NCBI GenBank assembly: GCA_900552755.1
Contig: USAY01000123.1
Span: forward strand, 1 to 5,290
Reading direction: 5' to 3'
From: an uncultured Collinsella sp.
GTDB lineage: Bacteria; Actinomycetota; Coriobacteriia; Coriobacteriales; Coriobacteriaceae
Length of the DNA: 5,290 nt
In this document: positions 1-5,290 of the stretch, piece after piece
Layout: the number at the start of each line of letters is the position of its first letter
How positions within the stretch are numbered: the first letter of the stretch is position 1
Notes under the pieces: model-generated
What the model saw: only the letters and a program-made list of their open reading frames with translations
Databases searched by the model: none
Told to the model about the DNA's origin: nothing
Program-made: the position numbers and the translations under genes

Positions 1-414
1 GAGCAGGCGCTTGAGCGCTTTGGCGGTACGGGAACGCGCGTCTATGCCGCGATTCGAGCCGCACAAGAGGGCGCTAAGCAGGCGCGCGGGACCGCCGTTC
101 GTCTGCACGAGGCATGTGAGCGCCTTGACCAATTGTGGTGTGGCGGCGTTGTCGTCTGTGCCGGCAGCGGTATTGCGGCGCTTCGCCACTCCCCGCGTAT
201 GGGTCTCTTGCGTCGACCACTTTCAGAAGCGATGGATAAGCTTGTGGGCGCTGTGCGCATGGGCTGCTCCATTGAGCATGCGCAGCTGCTTGGCGGTGGC
301 AATGCCGGTAGCGTCGATGCCGACGGCATGGTGCGCGCTAGGCCCGCTGTGCCCGCACTAATCTGGCGCGCCATCATCAAACGCCTCGGCGCCCGTGCCC
401 AATCAGATATCTAA
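1..414 (+). CDS. C-terminal end of an unrecognised protein (5' truncated by window edge)
   Basis: Frame 1 is open from the first base to a TAA stop at 412-414, giving the last 137 residues of a protein whose start lies to the left of the window. I do not recognise the family. The visible part begins with a charged, probably helical stretch (about residues 1-45, rich in Ala, Glu, Arg and Gln). A short hydrophobic Gly/Val/Cys segment follows (about residues 46-57, GGVVVCAGSGIAAL region), then a second amphipathic part with a Gly-rich turn (LLGGGNAGS, about residues 96-104) and a basic C-terminus ending RAQSDI. The hydrophobic segment is too short to call a membrane helix with confidence. A TTG at 133 could act as an internal start, but the frame is open well upstream of it, so a partial longer gene is the simpler reading. 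The gene faces the DNA glycosylase gene, with one base between the two stop codons. Function unknown. Confidence 0.6.
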   Translation, partial: EQALERFGGTGTRVYAAIRAAQEGAKQARGTAVRLHEACERLDQLWCGGVVVCAGSGIAALRHSPRMGLLRRPLSEAMDKLVGAVRMGCSIEHAQLLGGGNAGSVDADGMVRARPAVPALIWRAIIKRLGARAQSDI

Positions 415-415
415 A

Positions 416-979
416 TTAGCGAGCGCCCCAGTCAACGGCCTCGCGCCAGCGCCCAACAAGACGCTCTAGGCGCCACGCCGCGTTAGCGGGACTAGTTGAC
501 GGCAATACGACAGCGGGCAGGCCTGTCCGCTCCTGTAGATAGCGCTTATAGAGGCGCCCCGCCGTACCTCCGTTGCATACCACCTGCTCAATAGGCGCAT
601 TGCCCGCAATGCGCTCGATATGTGCCGGCACAACGTTGCGAATGCTCGCGTCACTCGAGCCCTTGATGTCGCAGCTCCCGATCACGTCCCACAGGGCCAC
701 GCCGCCGTTAAGCAGCATGGAGCGCTTGGCGGCAATCGAGGCATCGAGCGTCGCAGGCTCACTGCCTGCCAAAAGGTCGCCCTCGTTGGGCGGCACGGAC
801 ACACCGAGGCATGCGGCTATCACGCGCCAAAAGCGGTTCTGCGGATTGCCATAGTAGAAGGCATTGGCGCGCGAGAGCACCGAGGGAAACGACCCCAGCA
901 CCAAAACGCGCGAGCGCTCGTCAAACACGGGCTCAAACCCATGCTCAATATGTTGATAGCCCTCGTCCGTCGCGGCCAC
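416..979 (-). CDS. DNA-deoxyinosine (hypoxanthine-DNA) glycosylase, UDG superfamily family 6
   Basis: This 187-residue protein is predicted to excise hypoxanthine, the product of adenine deamination, from DNA and so start base-excision repair in the cytoplasm. The UDG-fold signatures are clear: motif 1 LGSFPS at residues 28-33, the family-typical FYYGNPQNRFW at 41-51, ALWDVIGSCDIKGSSD at 95-110, VVCNGGTAG at 133-141 and the C-terminal loop LPSTSPANA at 159-167. In the characterised archaeal family 6 enzyme an Asn soon after motif 1 is needed for catalysis; here Asn39, Asn45 and Asn48 are candidates and I cannot align them with certainty. The length is normal and the ORF is intact. The start is GTG (977-979), supported by a GAGGG ribosome site at 988-992 with 8 bases between. 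It lies 3 bases after the amylase stop, so the two are probably co-transcribed. The call as a family 6 glycosylase is firm; the exact substrate range (hypoxanthine alone, or also other deaminated bases) is inferred from the family. Confidence 0.9.
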   Translation of the reverse strand: MAATDEGYQHIEHGFEPVFDERSRVLVLGSFPSVLSRANAFYYGNPQNRFWRVIAACLGVSVPPNEGDLLAGSEPATLDASIAAKRSMLLNGGVALWDVIGSCDIKGSSDASIRNVVPAHIERIAGNAPIEQVVCNGGTAGRLYKRYLQERTGLPAVVLPSTSPANAAWRLERLVGRWREAVDWGAR

Positions 980-982
980 GAG

Positions 983-2359
983 CTAGACCCTCAGCAGATA
1001 ACGCACCTCATAGGGCGCAAGTTCAAGGGAGCCCGGCAGCTCGACCGTGGGCACGTCGTCGGCAAGCAGGTCGACGAAGGAACCGTTGAGCTCGCCGGCG
1101 GTGAAGGTATAGGGCTCGTTCACGGCATTGACCGCCACGAGTACCGTCGCGTCATCGCAGGCGCGCTCGAACAGCAGCTGCTTGTTCTGTATCACCACGT
1201 TGCGGTACGCGCCGTAGTTGAGAGCACGGGCCGCCGCGTCGTCGGTCGAGCGCAGGTGCGCGAGCTGCTTGATGAAGGTCGTCAGCTCGTTGGGCGCAGG
1301 CTTATCGAGCGCAGGCCGCAGCGCCCAGTCGCCATCGGGACCGCCCTTTTCGCCGGCAATCCCCCACTCGCTGCCGTAGTAGACGCACGGGATGCCCGGC
1401 ATGCCAAACAGCATGCCATAGGCGGGACGCAGGCACGACTTGTCGGTGAGGATGCTTGCTAGGCGCGGCACGTCGTGGTTGTCGACAAACGACAGCAGGT
1501 GTTTGCCGCGGTAGATGCACCACGGGTCACCGCCAAACTGACGGTGCAGCGAGTGCGCGATCTCGAACATGTTGACCGAATTAAAGCTGGAGTACAGGCC
1601 CTTGTAGCACTCGTAGTTGGTGCAGGAGTCGAGCATTTCGTCGCTGACGATCTGGTTGTAGTCGCCGTGGAGCGTCTCGCCGATCAGCACAAAGTCGGGC
1701 TTGAGCTCACGGGTAAAGGCGTGCAGGCGGCGCATGAAGTCGCGGTCGAGCATATAGGCAACGTCCAAGCGCAGGCCGTCGACGCCAAAGACCTCGGCCC
1801 AGCGACGCACGGACTCAAGCAGGTAATCGACCACGGCGGGATTTTGCAGGTTGAGCTTCACAAGCTCAAAATGGCCCTCCCAGCCCTCATACCAAAAGCC
1901 GTCGCCATAGCAGGAATCGCCGTCAAAACTGATGTGGAACCAGTCCTTGTAAGGCGAGTCCCACTTGCGTTCCTGCACGTCGCGGAATGCCCAGAAACCG
2001 CGGCCCACATGGTTAAAGACGGCATCGAGCACCACGCAGATGCCATGGGCATGCAGCGTCTCGCATACGGCGGCAAAATCGGCATCCCCGCCCAGGCGGC
2101 GGTCGATATGGCGCAGGCTGCGCGTGTCGTAGCCGTGGCTATCAGACTCGAGCGGCGGGTTGATCAGCACAGCGCCAATACCGAGTTTTTGCAGGTAGTC
2201 GGCCCATTGGGCGATCTTCATGATGGGCGCATCGGGGTTGGGCGCAGCGTTGGCAGCCTGGGCGAGCTCATCCTCGGCAACGGGCGCGGCGTTTTCGCGC
2301 GGAGCTCCACAAAAGCCCAGCGGATAGATCTGGTAGAACGTCGTCTCGTATGCCCACAT
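983..2359 (-). CDS. GH13-family alpha-glucan hydrolase, cytoplasmic (alpha-amylase / maltodextrin hydrolase type)
   Basis: This complete 458-residue protein belongs to glycoside hydrolase family 13, retaining enzymes that cut alpha-glucosidic bonds in starch-derived oligosaccharides. The conserved regions appear in order: region I DAVFNH (112-117), region V-like VKLN (167-170), region II GLRLDV with nucleophile Asp199 and Arg197, region III LIGE with acid/base Glu228, and region IV FVDNHD with Asp296. HGYDT (75-79) in the early barrel is also typical. Residues from about 370 form the small C-terminal beta domain. There is no signal peptide, N-terminal carbohydrate-binding module or anchor, so it should act in the cytoplasm on imported maltodextrins. 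Region II lacks the Lys-His pair of classical alpha-amylases (Tyr202-Met203 instead), and the KLN region resembles cyclomaltodextrinase/neopullulanase-type enzymes, so exact specificity is open. Residues about 19-45 form an Ala/Pro/Asn-rich insert after the first beta strand. The ATG start has a strong GGGAGG site 5 bases upstream. The DNA glycosylase gene follows after 3 bases. Confidence 0.92.
   Translation of the reverse strand: MWAYETTFYQIYPLGFCGAPRENAAPVAEDELAQAANAAPNPDAPIMKIAQWADYLQKLGIGAVLINPPLESDSHGYDTRSLRHIDRRLGGDADFAAVCETLHAHGICVVLDAVFNHVGRGFWAFRDVQERKWDSPYKDWFHISFDGDSCYGDGFWYEGWEGHFELVKLNLQNPAVVDYLLESVRRWAEVFGVDGLRLDVAYMLDRDFMRRLHAFTRELKPDFVLIGETLHGDYNQIVSDEMLDSCTNYECYKGLYSSFNSVNMFEIAHSLHRQFGGDPWCIYRGKHLLSFVDNHDVPRLASILTDKSCLRPAYGMLFGMPGIPCVYYGSEWGIAGEKGGPDGDWALRPALDKPAPNELTTFIKQLAHLRSTDDAAARALNYGAYRNVVIQNKQLLFERACDDATVLVAVNAVNEPYTFTAGELNGSFVDLLADDVPTVELPGSLELAPYEVRYLLRV
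988..992 (-). promoter_or_regulatory. Ribosome binding site for the DNA glycosylase gene
   Basis: On the minus strand GAGGG sits 8 bases before the GTG start at 979. It lies inside the last codons of the amylase gene, as expected for a translationally coupled downstream gene. It supports the GTG start over any later in-frame start. Confidence 0.6.
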
Positions 2360-2364
2360 AGCAA

Positions 2365-2370
2365 CCTCCC
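2365..2370 (-). promoter_or_regulatory. Ribosome binding site for the amylase gene
   Basis: GGGAGG on the minus strand, 5 bases before the ATG at 2359. It is close to the ideal Shine-Dalgarno sequence and fixes the amylase start. Confidence 0.75.
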
Positions 2371-2394
2371 GGTAAGCTCAACACAACGACATCC

Positions 2395-2400
2395 ATTGTA
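2395..2400 (-). promoter_or_regulatory. Possible -10 box of the amylase promoter
   Basis: TACAAT on the minus strand lies about 35 bases before the amylase ATG and would give a leader of roughly 30 bases. No convincing -35 hexamer is seen at a 16-18 base spacing (that stretch is G-rich). The promoter is therefore either weak, activator-dependent or misassigned. It lies downstream of the hairpin that ends the exporter transcript, where a new promoter would be needed. Confidence 0.3.
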
Positions 2401-2424
2401 TGCCCAGCTTGTATCCTCTCCCCC

Positions 2425-2497
2425 AAAATAAGTTGCGGTGGAATAGTTCCTGCTTGGGCCTTCAGAGGCCTTAAACAGGAACTATTCCACCGCAACT
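2425..2497 (-). terminator. Probable intrinsic terminator of the MFS exporter gene
   Basis: On the minus strand, 15 bases after the exporter's TAA, a 22-bp perfect stem (2476-2497 with 2431-2452) is followed directly by TTATTTT (2431-2425) and then a run of G. Stem plus U-rich tail is the layout of a Rho-independent terminator. The plus strand has no T-run after the hairpin, so it should work only leftward. The stem is much longer than a typical terminator stem. Confidence 0.65.
2431..2497. repeat. Long perfect inverted repeat (22-bp arms, 23-base centre)
   Basis: The left arm 2431-2452 (starts AGTTGCGGTGG, ends AGTTCCTG) and right arm 2476-2497 are exact reverse complements. The 23-base centre holds a nested hairpin, GGCCT (2457-2461) with AGGCC (2466-2470) around a TCAG loop, so nearly the whole 67 bases can fold into one rod. 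Each arm also carries its own small dyad, GGAA-N3-TTCC (2440-2450 and 2478-2488). Just outside, TCCCC (2419-2423) and GGGGA (2503-2507) continue the symmetry after a short mismatched stretch. This nested symmetry resembles REP- or MITE-like palindromic elements that also serve as terminators. Only one copy lies in the window, so membership in a repeat family is inference. Confidence 0.75.
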
Positions 2498-2512
2498 GAT
2501 GAGGGGACGTGA

Positions 2513-3709
2513 TTAGGCGACGGGCTTTGCGCGGCGTATGGCCGGGAACAGCACGGTGATGGCGAGGATGACGCCCACGACGGTGATCGCCCCGCCCGCA
2601 AAGCCGATCCAGGCGATACCGGGGCCCGAAACCACAGCGCCGCCGATTGCGGTGCCCGTACCAATGCCGAGATTGAACAGGCCCGAAAAGATCGACATGG
2701 CGACAGCCGACGAATCCGCCGGCGTGTACTTGATGAGCTCGGCCTGGAACGCCACATTGAAGGCCGTGGCGCAGCAGCCCCATAGCGCGCACACAGCGAG
2801 AACCGCAGCGAGCGACGATGCGGCCGAACCCATGAGCAGCAGAGCCACCGGCACGCCGGAGAGCGTGATAGCCAAGAACGGGAAGCGATGCCCATCGAAA
2901 AGGCGGCCAAACAGCCAGCTTCCGAGCAGACCAGAGCAGCCAAACGCCGTCAGCGTCATGGTGATGGCGCCCGCGTCGACGTGCGCGACCTGCGCCAGGA
3001 AGGGCTCGATATAGCTGTAGCTTGCGTAATAGCCGGTTGCCATGAACACCGTGACCGCATAAAGCGCGATGAGGAACGGGTTCTTGAGCAGCTCGGGCAG
3101 CTGTTTGACGGTAAAGCGCTCGCCCGCCGGCATGGCCGGGAACACCGCGGCCTGGTACACCACCGCGGCGGCAGAGAAGGCCCCGACCACGGCGAATGTC
3201 ATGCGCCAGCCCACGGCCAGCCCGATGGCGCGGCCGATCGGCAGGCCAAAGATCTGCGCGATGGACGAGCCCGTGGCGATCATGCTGATGGCGAGCGCCC
3301 CGTGGCGGGTGTCGACCAGGCGCGAGGCCATAATCGAGGCGACCGACCAGAACACGGCATGTGCGCAGGCGACCACCAGGCGTGCACAAACCAGTATGGG
3401 ATATGTCGGTGCCACAGCGGACAGGAACTGACCCAGAGAAAACACGGCGAGCACGCCGAGCAGCATACGCTTGAACTCAAAGCGCGAGGCAAACACCATA
3501 AGCGGCAGCGACAGCAGCATGACGCCCCAGGCGTAGACCGAAATCATGATGCCTGCCTGGGCCTCGGTGAGCGAGAACGATGCGGCAATATCAGTCAGAA
3601 GGCCGATGGGCATAAACTCCGACGTGTTGAACACGAACGCGCAACAGGCGAGCCCGATGAGCGGGAGCCACTGCTTAAGCGTGATGCCGTCTTGCCTTGC
3701 CTGACTCAT
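2513..3709 (-). CDS. SotB-like MFS exporter (DHA1 family, sugar/drug efflux)
   Basis: This 398-residue inner-membrane protein with about 12 predicted helices belongs to the major facilitator superfamily, DHA1 (proton antiport efflux) group, and resembles E. coli SotB/YdeA. Similar stretches are the first helix FNTSEFMPIGLL (27-38), QAGIMISVYAW (51-61), CAHAVFWSVAS (115-125), ATGSSIAQIFGLPIGR (145-160), GWRMTF (167-172), YSYIEPF (231-237) and SGLFNLGIGTG (342-352). The loop between helices 2 and 3 holds a degenerate motif A (SRFEFKRM, 75-82). SotB exports arabinose and some other sugars; related proteins export drugs, so the substrate here is not fixed. The first possible start is a TTG at 3724, but the ATG at 3709 has GGAG 9 bases upstream, whereas the TTG has no ribosome site and itself overlaps that GGAG. 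It has its own promoter and a terminator, so it is probably monocistronic. The adjacent intracellular amylase makes sugar efflux a tempting but unproven role. Confidence 0.85.
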   Translation of the reverse strand: MSQARQDGITLKQWLPLIGLACCAFVFNTSEFMPIGLLTDIAASFSLTEAQAGIMISVYAWGVMLLSLPLMVFASRFEFKRMLLGVLAVFSLGQFLSAVAPTYPILVCARLVVACAHAVFWSVASIMASRLVDTRHGALAISMIATGSSIAQIFGLPIGRAIGLAVGWRMTFAVVGAFSAAAVVYQAAVFPAMPAGERFTVKQLPELLKNPFLIALYAVTVFMATGYYASYSYIEPFLAQVAHVDAGAITMTLTAFGCSGLLGSWLFGRLFDGHRFPFLAITLSGVPVALLLMGSAASSLAAVLAVCALWGCCATAFNVAFQAELIKYTPADSSAVAMSIFSGLFNLGIGTGTAIGGAVVSGPGIAWIGFAGGAITVVGVILAITVLFPAIRRAKPVA

Positions 3710-3718
3710 ATATAACGT

Positions 3719-3722
3719 CTCC
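3719..3722 (-). promoter_or_regulatory. Ribosome binding site deciding the exporter start
   Basis: GGAG on the minus strand, 9 bases before the ATG at 3709. It overlaps the competing TTG codon (3722-3724), which cannot use it, and so favours the shorter 398-residue protein. Confidence 0.6.
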
Positions 3723-3742
3723 AATCATTTTGAGCGGAGGCG

Positions 3743-3772
3743 ATTATATAGCAACGGCCCCGCATCCGTCAG
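3743..3772 (-). promoter_or_regulatory. Likely sigma-70-type promoter of the MFS exporter
   Basis: A perfect TATAAT -10 box lies at 3743-3748 on the minus strand. With 18 bases between, CTGACG (3767-3772) matches the TTGACA -35 consensus at 4 of 6 positions. Transcription would start near 3736 and give a leader of about 27 bases, which fits the ATG at 3709 and its ribosome site. The spacer and -35 lie inside the feoB terminator hairpin, so the two signals share the same DNA. Confidence 0.5.
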
Positions 3773-3789
3773 TAACAGATGCGGGGCCG
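3755..3789 (-). terminator. Hairpin terminator downstream of feoB
   Basis: A perfect 12-bp GC-rich stem, CGGCCCCGCATC (3755-3766) with 3778-3789, closes an 11-base loop, about 41 bases after the feoB stop. On the minus strand it is followed by TTGCTATATAAT, which is only loosely T-rich, so termination may be incomplete. There is no better terminator in the gap. Confidence 0.6.
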
Positions 3790-3830
3790 CAATCAACTTG
3801 ATATACAGAGGTTACGCCATCAATAAATAG

Positions 3831-5290
3831 CTAAGCCAACCCCAGCAATATGCCCGCCGAATGCACGACAAACGCCACGATCCAGGCGACCGTCACTTGA
3901 AATGCGAACACGGCCACGGCATAGCGCGCGCCCAGCTCACTCTTGACGGCGCCGATGGCAGCCACGCAGGGCGGGTACAGCAGCGTAAAGACCAGGAACA
4001 CATAGGCAGTGAACGGCGAAAACATGGTCGACAGTGCCGCGGGTGACGTTGCACCCAAAAGCACGGTGAGGGTCGAGATGACACTCTCTTTGGCAATAAG
4101 TCCGGTGACGAGCGCCGTGGATGCACGCCAGTCGCCAAAGCCGAGCGGCGCTAGCAGCGGGGCGATAATGCTACCCAAACCGGCAAGTAGACTCTGCGAC
4201 TGATCGGCGACCACATTAAAGCGGATATCGAACGTCTGGAGAAACCAAATGACCACCGTAGCGGCAAAGATAATGGTGAAGGCCTTGGTGATGAAGTCCT
4301 TGGCCTTATCCCATGCCAGCATCACCGTCGTCTTGACGCTCGGCAGGCGGTAATTGGGAAGCTCCATGATAAACGGCACCGGGTCACCCTTAAATGCCGT
4401 GCGATTGAGCACCAAAGCCGCGATGCAACCGACCGCAATGCCAATCAGATAGAGCGAGACCATGGCGGGGACCGTCGCCTGCGGGAAAAACGCCCCGCAC
4501 AGCAGACCGTAGACCGGCAACTTGGCCGAACAGCTCATGAACGGCGTGAGCATGACCGTCATCTTGCGGTCGTGCTCGGATGGGAGCGTACGGGTCGACA
4601 TGATAGCCGGCACGGTGCAGCCAAAACCGACGAGCATAGGCACGAAGCTGCGGCCCGACAGGCCAAAGCGACGCAGCACTTTATCCATGACAAAGGCCAC
4701 GCGCGCCATGTAGCCGGAGTCTTCCAGAATGGAGAGGAACAAAAAGAGCACGACGATAATCGGCAGGAAGGTCAGCACGCTGCCCACGCCCGTAAGCACG
4801 CCGTCGACAGCCAGCGAGCGCACCACGTCGTTGGTGCCGAACGCCTTGAGGCCCGCATCGGCCGAGGCGATGATGGCAGCGATGCCGTCCTCCATAAGTC
4901 CCTGCAACGCCGCGCCGATCACGCCAAACGTCAGCCAAAAGACGAGACCCATGATCACCAGGAACGCCGGAATGGCCGTGTAGCGACCCGTCAGGATGCG
5001 GTCGATCTTGACGGAACGCACGTGCTCGCGGCTCTCGTGCGGCTTGACGACGCAGCGCCCACACACGTCGCCGATAAAGCCGAAGCGCATGTCAGCCAGT
5101 GCAGACAGACGGTCGGTACCGGCCTCACCCTCCATCTGGGTAATGATGTGCTCGATGGCGTCAAGTTCGTTACGGTCCAGATGAAGCGCCTCGGTCACCA
5201 GCTCGTCGCCCTCAACCAGCTTGGTCGCCGCAAAACGCACCGGGATATGCGCCGTCGCGGCATGGTCCTCGATAAGGTTGGCGATGCCGT
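3831..5290 (-). CDS. feoB: Ferrous iron transporter FeoB, C-terminal part (5' end beyond the window)
   Basis: FeoB is the inner-membrane Fe2+ importer with a cytosolic GTPase domain. The window holds its last 485 residues; the frame stays open to the right edge, so the G domain with its P-loop lies outside. Counting from the first visible residue: 1-85 are the end of the cytosolic helical region, including RFAATKLVEGDE (18-29); 86-102 are a basic linker (KIDRILTGRY); 105 onward is the membrane domain. Family hallmarks are SILEDSGYMARVAFVMD (186-202), GFGCTVPAIMSTRTLP (221-236), TPFMSCSAKLPVY (248-260), TGLIAKESVISTL (395-407) and LYPPCVAA (437-444). The conserved membrane cysteines are present at 224, 253 and 441. 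A Cys-x-x-Cys (76, 79) sits just before the membrane domain. The protein ends shortly after the last helix, with no Cys-rich tail. The stop is TAG at 3831-3833. A GTG at 5238-5240 is internal, because recognisable FeoB sequence (GIANLIEDHAATAHIP) continues upstream of it. Any feoA partner would lie further right. Confidence 0.95.
   Translation of the reverse strand, partial: GIANLIEDHAATAHIPVRFAATKLVEGDELVTEALHLDRNELDAIEHIITQMEGEAGTDRLSALADMRFGFIGDVCGRCVVKPHESREHVRSVKIDRILTGRYTAIPAFLVIMGLVFWLTFGVIGAALQGLMEDGIAAIIASADAGLKAFGTNDVVRSLAVDGVLTGVGSVLTFLPIIVVLFLFLSILEDSGYMARVAFVMDKVLRRFGLSGRSFVPMLVGFGCTVPAIMSTRTLPSEHDRKMTVMLTPFMSCSAKLPVYGLLCGAFFPQATVPAMVSLYLIGIAVGCIAALVLNRTAFKGDPVPFIMELPNYRLPSVKTTVMLAWDKAKDFITKAFTIIFAATVVIWFLQTFDIRFNVVADQSQSLLAGLGSIIAPLLAPLGFGDWRASTALVTGLIAKESVISTLTVLLGATSPAALSTMFSPFTAYVFLVFTLLYPPCVAAIGAVKSELGARYAVAVFAFQVTVAWIVAFVVHSAGILLGLA

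Noticed and set aside
42..380. Minus-strand and alternative plus-strand frames overlapping the left-edge gene
   Set aside because: Ser/Arg/Pro-rich translations without domains. Frame 1 is open from the edge and ends neatly against the convergent gene, so it is the better coding choice.
620..1462. Long plus-strand open frame opposite the DNA glycosylase and the amylase end
   Set aside because: Antisense shadow of two genes with clear family motifs. The translation is rich in Arg, His and Gln with no recognisable domain.
2383..2399. ACAA-N9-TTGT dyad near the amylase -10 box as a regulator site
   Set aside because: Four-base half sites are too short to stand out from chance, and no regulator gene is adjacent.
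1475..2431. 318-codon plus-strand open frame opposite the amylase
   Set aside because: High-GC antisense shadow. It runs through the amylase promoter and leader to the edge of the palindrome and shows no domain.
2360..2512. Riboswitch or CRISPR-like unit in the amylase leader gap
   Set aside because: Only one palindrome, no repeated spacers, and the hairpin lies upstream of the likely amylase promoter, so it would not be in the amylase leader.
2268..3389. 373-codon minus-strand open frame overlapping the exporter and the amylase start
   Set aside because: Out-of-frame reading of the exporter, extremely rich in Arg, Gly and His. The SotB-like frame explains the region.
2888..3715. 275-codon plus-strand open frame opposite the exporter
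   Set aside because: Antisense shadow with Arg/His/Glu-rich composition and no plausible domain.
3710..3724. TTG at 3722-3724 as the exporter start (403 residues)
   Set aside because: No ribosome site upstream, and it overlaps the GGAG that serves the ATG at 3709.
3790..3830. Small gene or RNA between feoB and its terminator hairpin
   Set aside because: Forty AT-richer bases with no start, ribosome site or fold. It reads as plain 3' untranslated sequence.
5238..5240. GTG as a true FeoB start, making a short G-domain-less FeoB
   Set aside because: The frame continues upstream with recognisable FeoB sequence to the window edge and there is no ribosome site near the GTG.

Overview
The window reads as ordinary chromosomal DNA from a high-GC, gut-type actinobacterium. 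The best guess is a Coriobacteriia member such as Collinsella. This rests on the GC-rich third codon positions, GTG starts, and the overall look of the amylase, FeoB and hypoxanthine-DNA glycosylase proteins; no ribosomal or other marker gene is present, so the placement is inference.

Layout from left to right: (1) The 3' end of an unrecognised plus-strand gene (1-414) runs in from the left edge. (2) A minus-strand pair faces it with only 1 base between the stop codons: a GH13-family cytoplasmic alpha-glucan hydrolase (983-2359), followed 3 bases later by a family 6 UDG-superfamily DNA glycosylase (416-979). (3) A 153-base gap (2360-2512) holds a perfect 22-bp inverted repeat that can end transcription of the next gene, plus the leader and a likely weak promoter for the amylase. 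(4) A SotB-like MFS exporter lies on the minus strand (2513-3709). (5) A 121-base gap (3710-3830) holds a 12-bp GC-rich hairpin behind feoB and a good promoter for the exporter, which overlap each other. (6) The C-terminal two thirds or so of FeoB, the ferrous iron transporter, lies on the minus strand and continues past the right edge (3831-5290).

All four recognisable genes read leftward. They look like three transcription units (feoB; the exporter; amylase plus DNA glycosylase) separated by hairpins, not one pathway operon. Functionally they are iron uptake, small-molecule (possibly sugar or drug) efflux, intracellular maltodextrin breakdown and repair of deaminated DNA. The amylase-DNA glycosylase pairing is tight but has no obvious functional logic. 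No RNA gene, CRISPR array, transposase or prophage gene was seen. The most unusual element is the long palindrome at 2431-2497, which looks more elaborate than a plain terminator and may belong to a dispersed repeat family. I found no convincing new multi-gene system.
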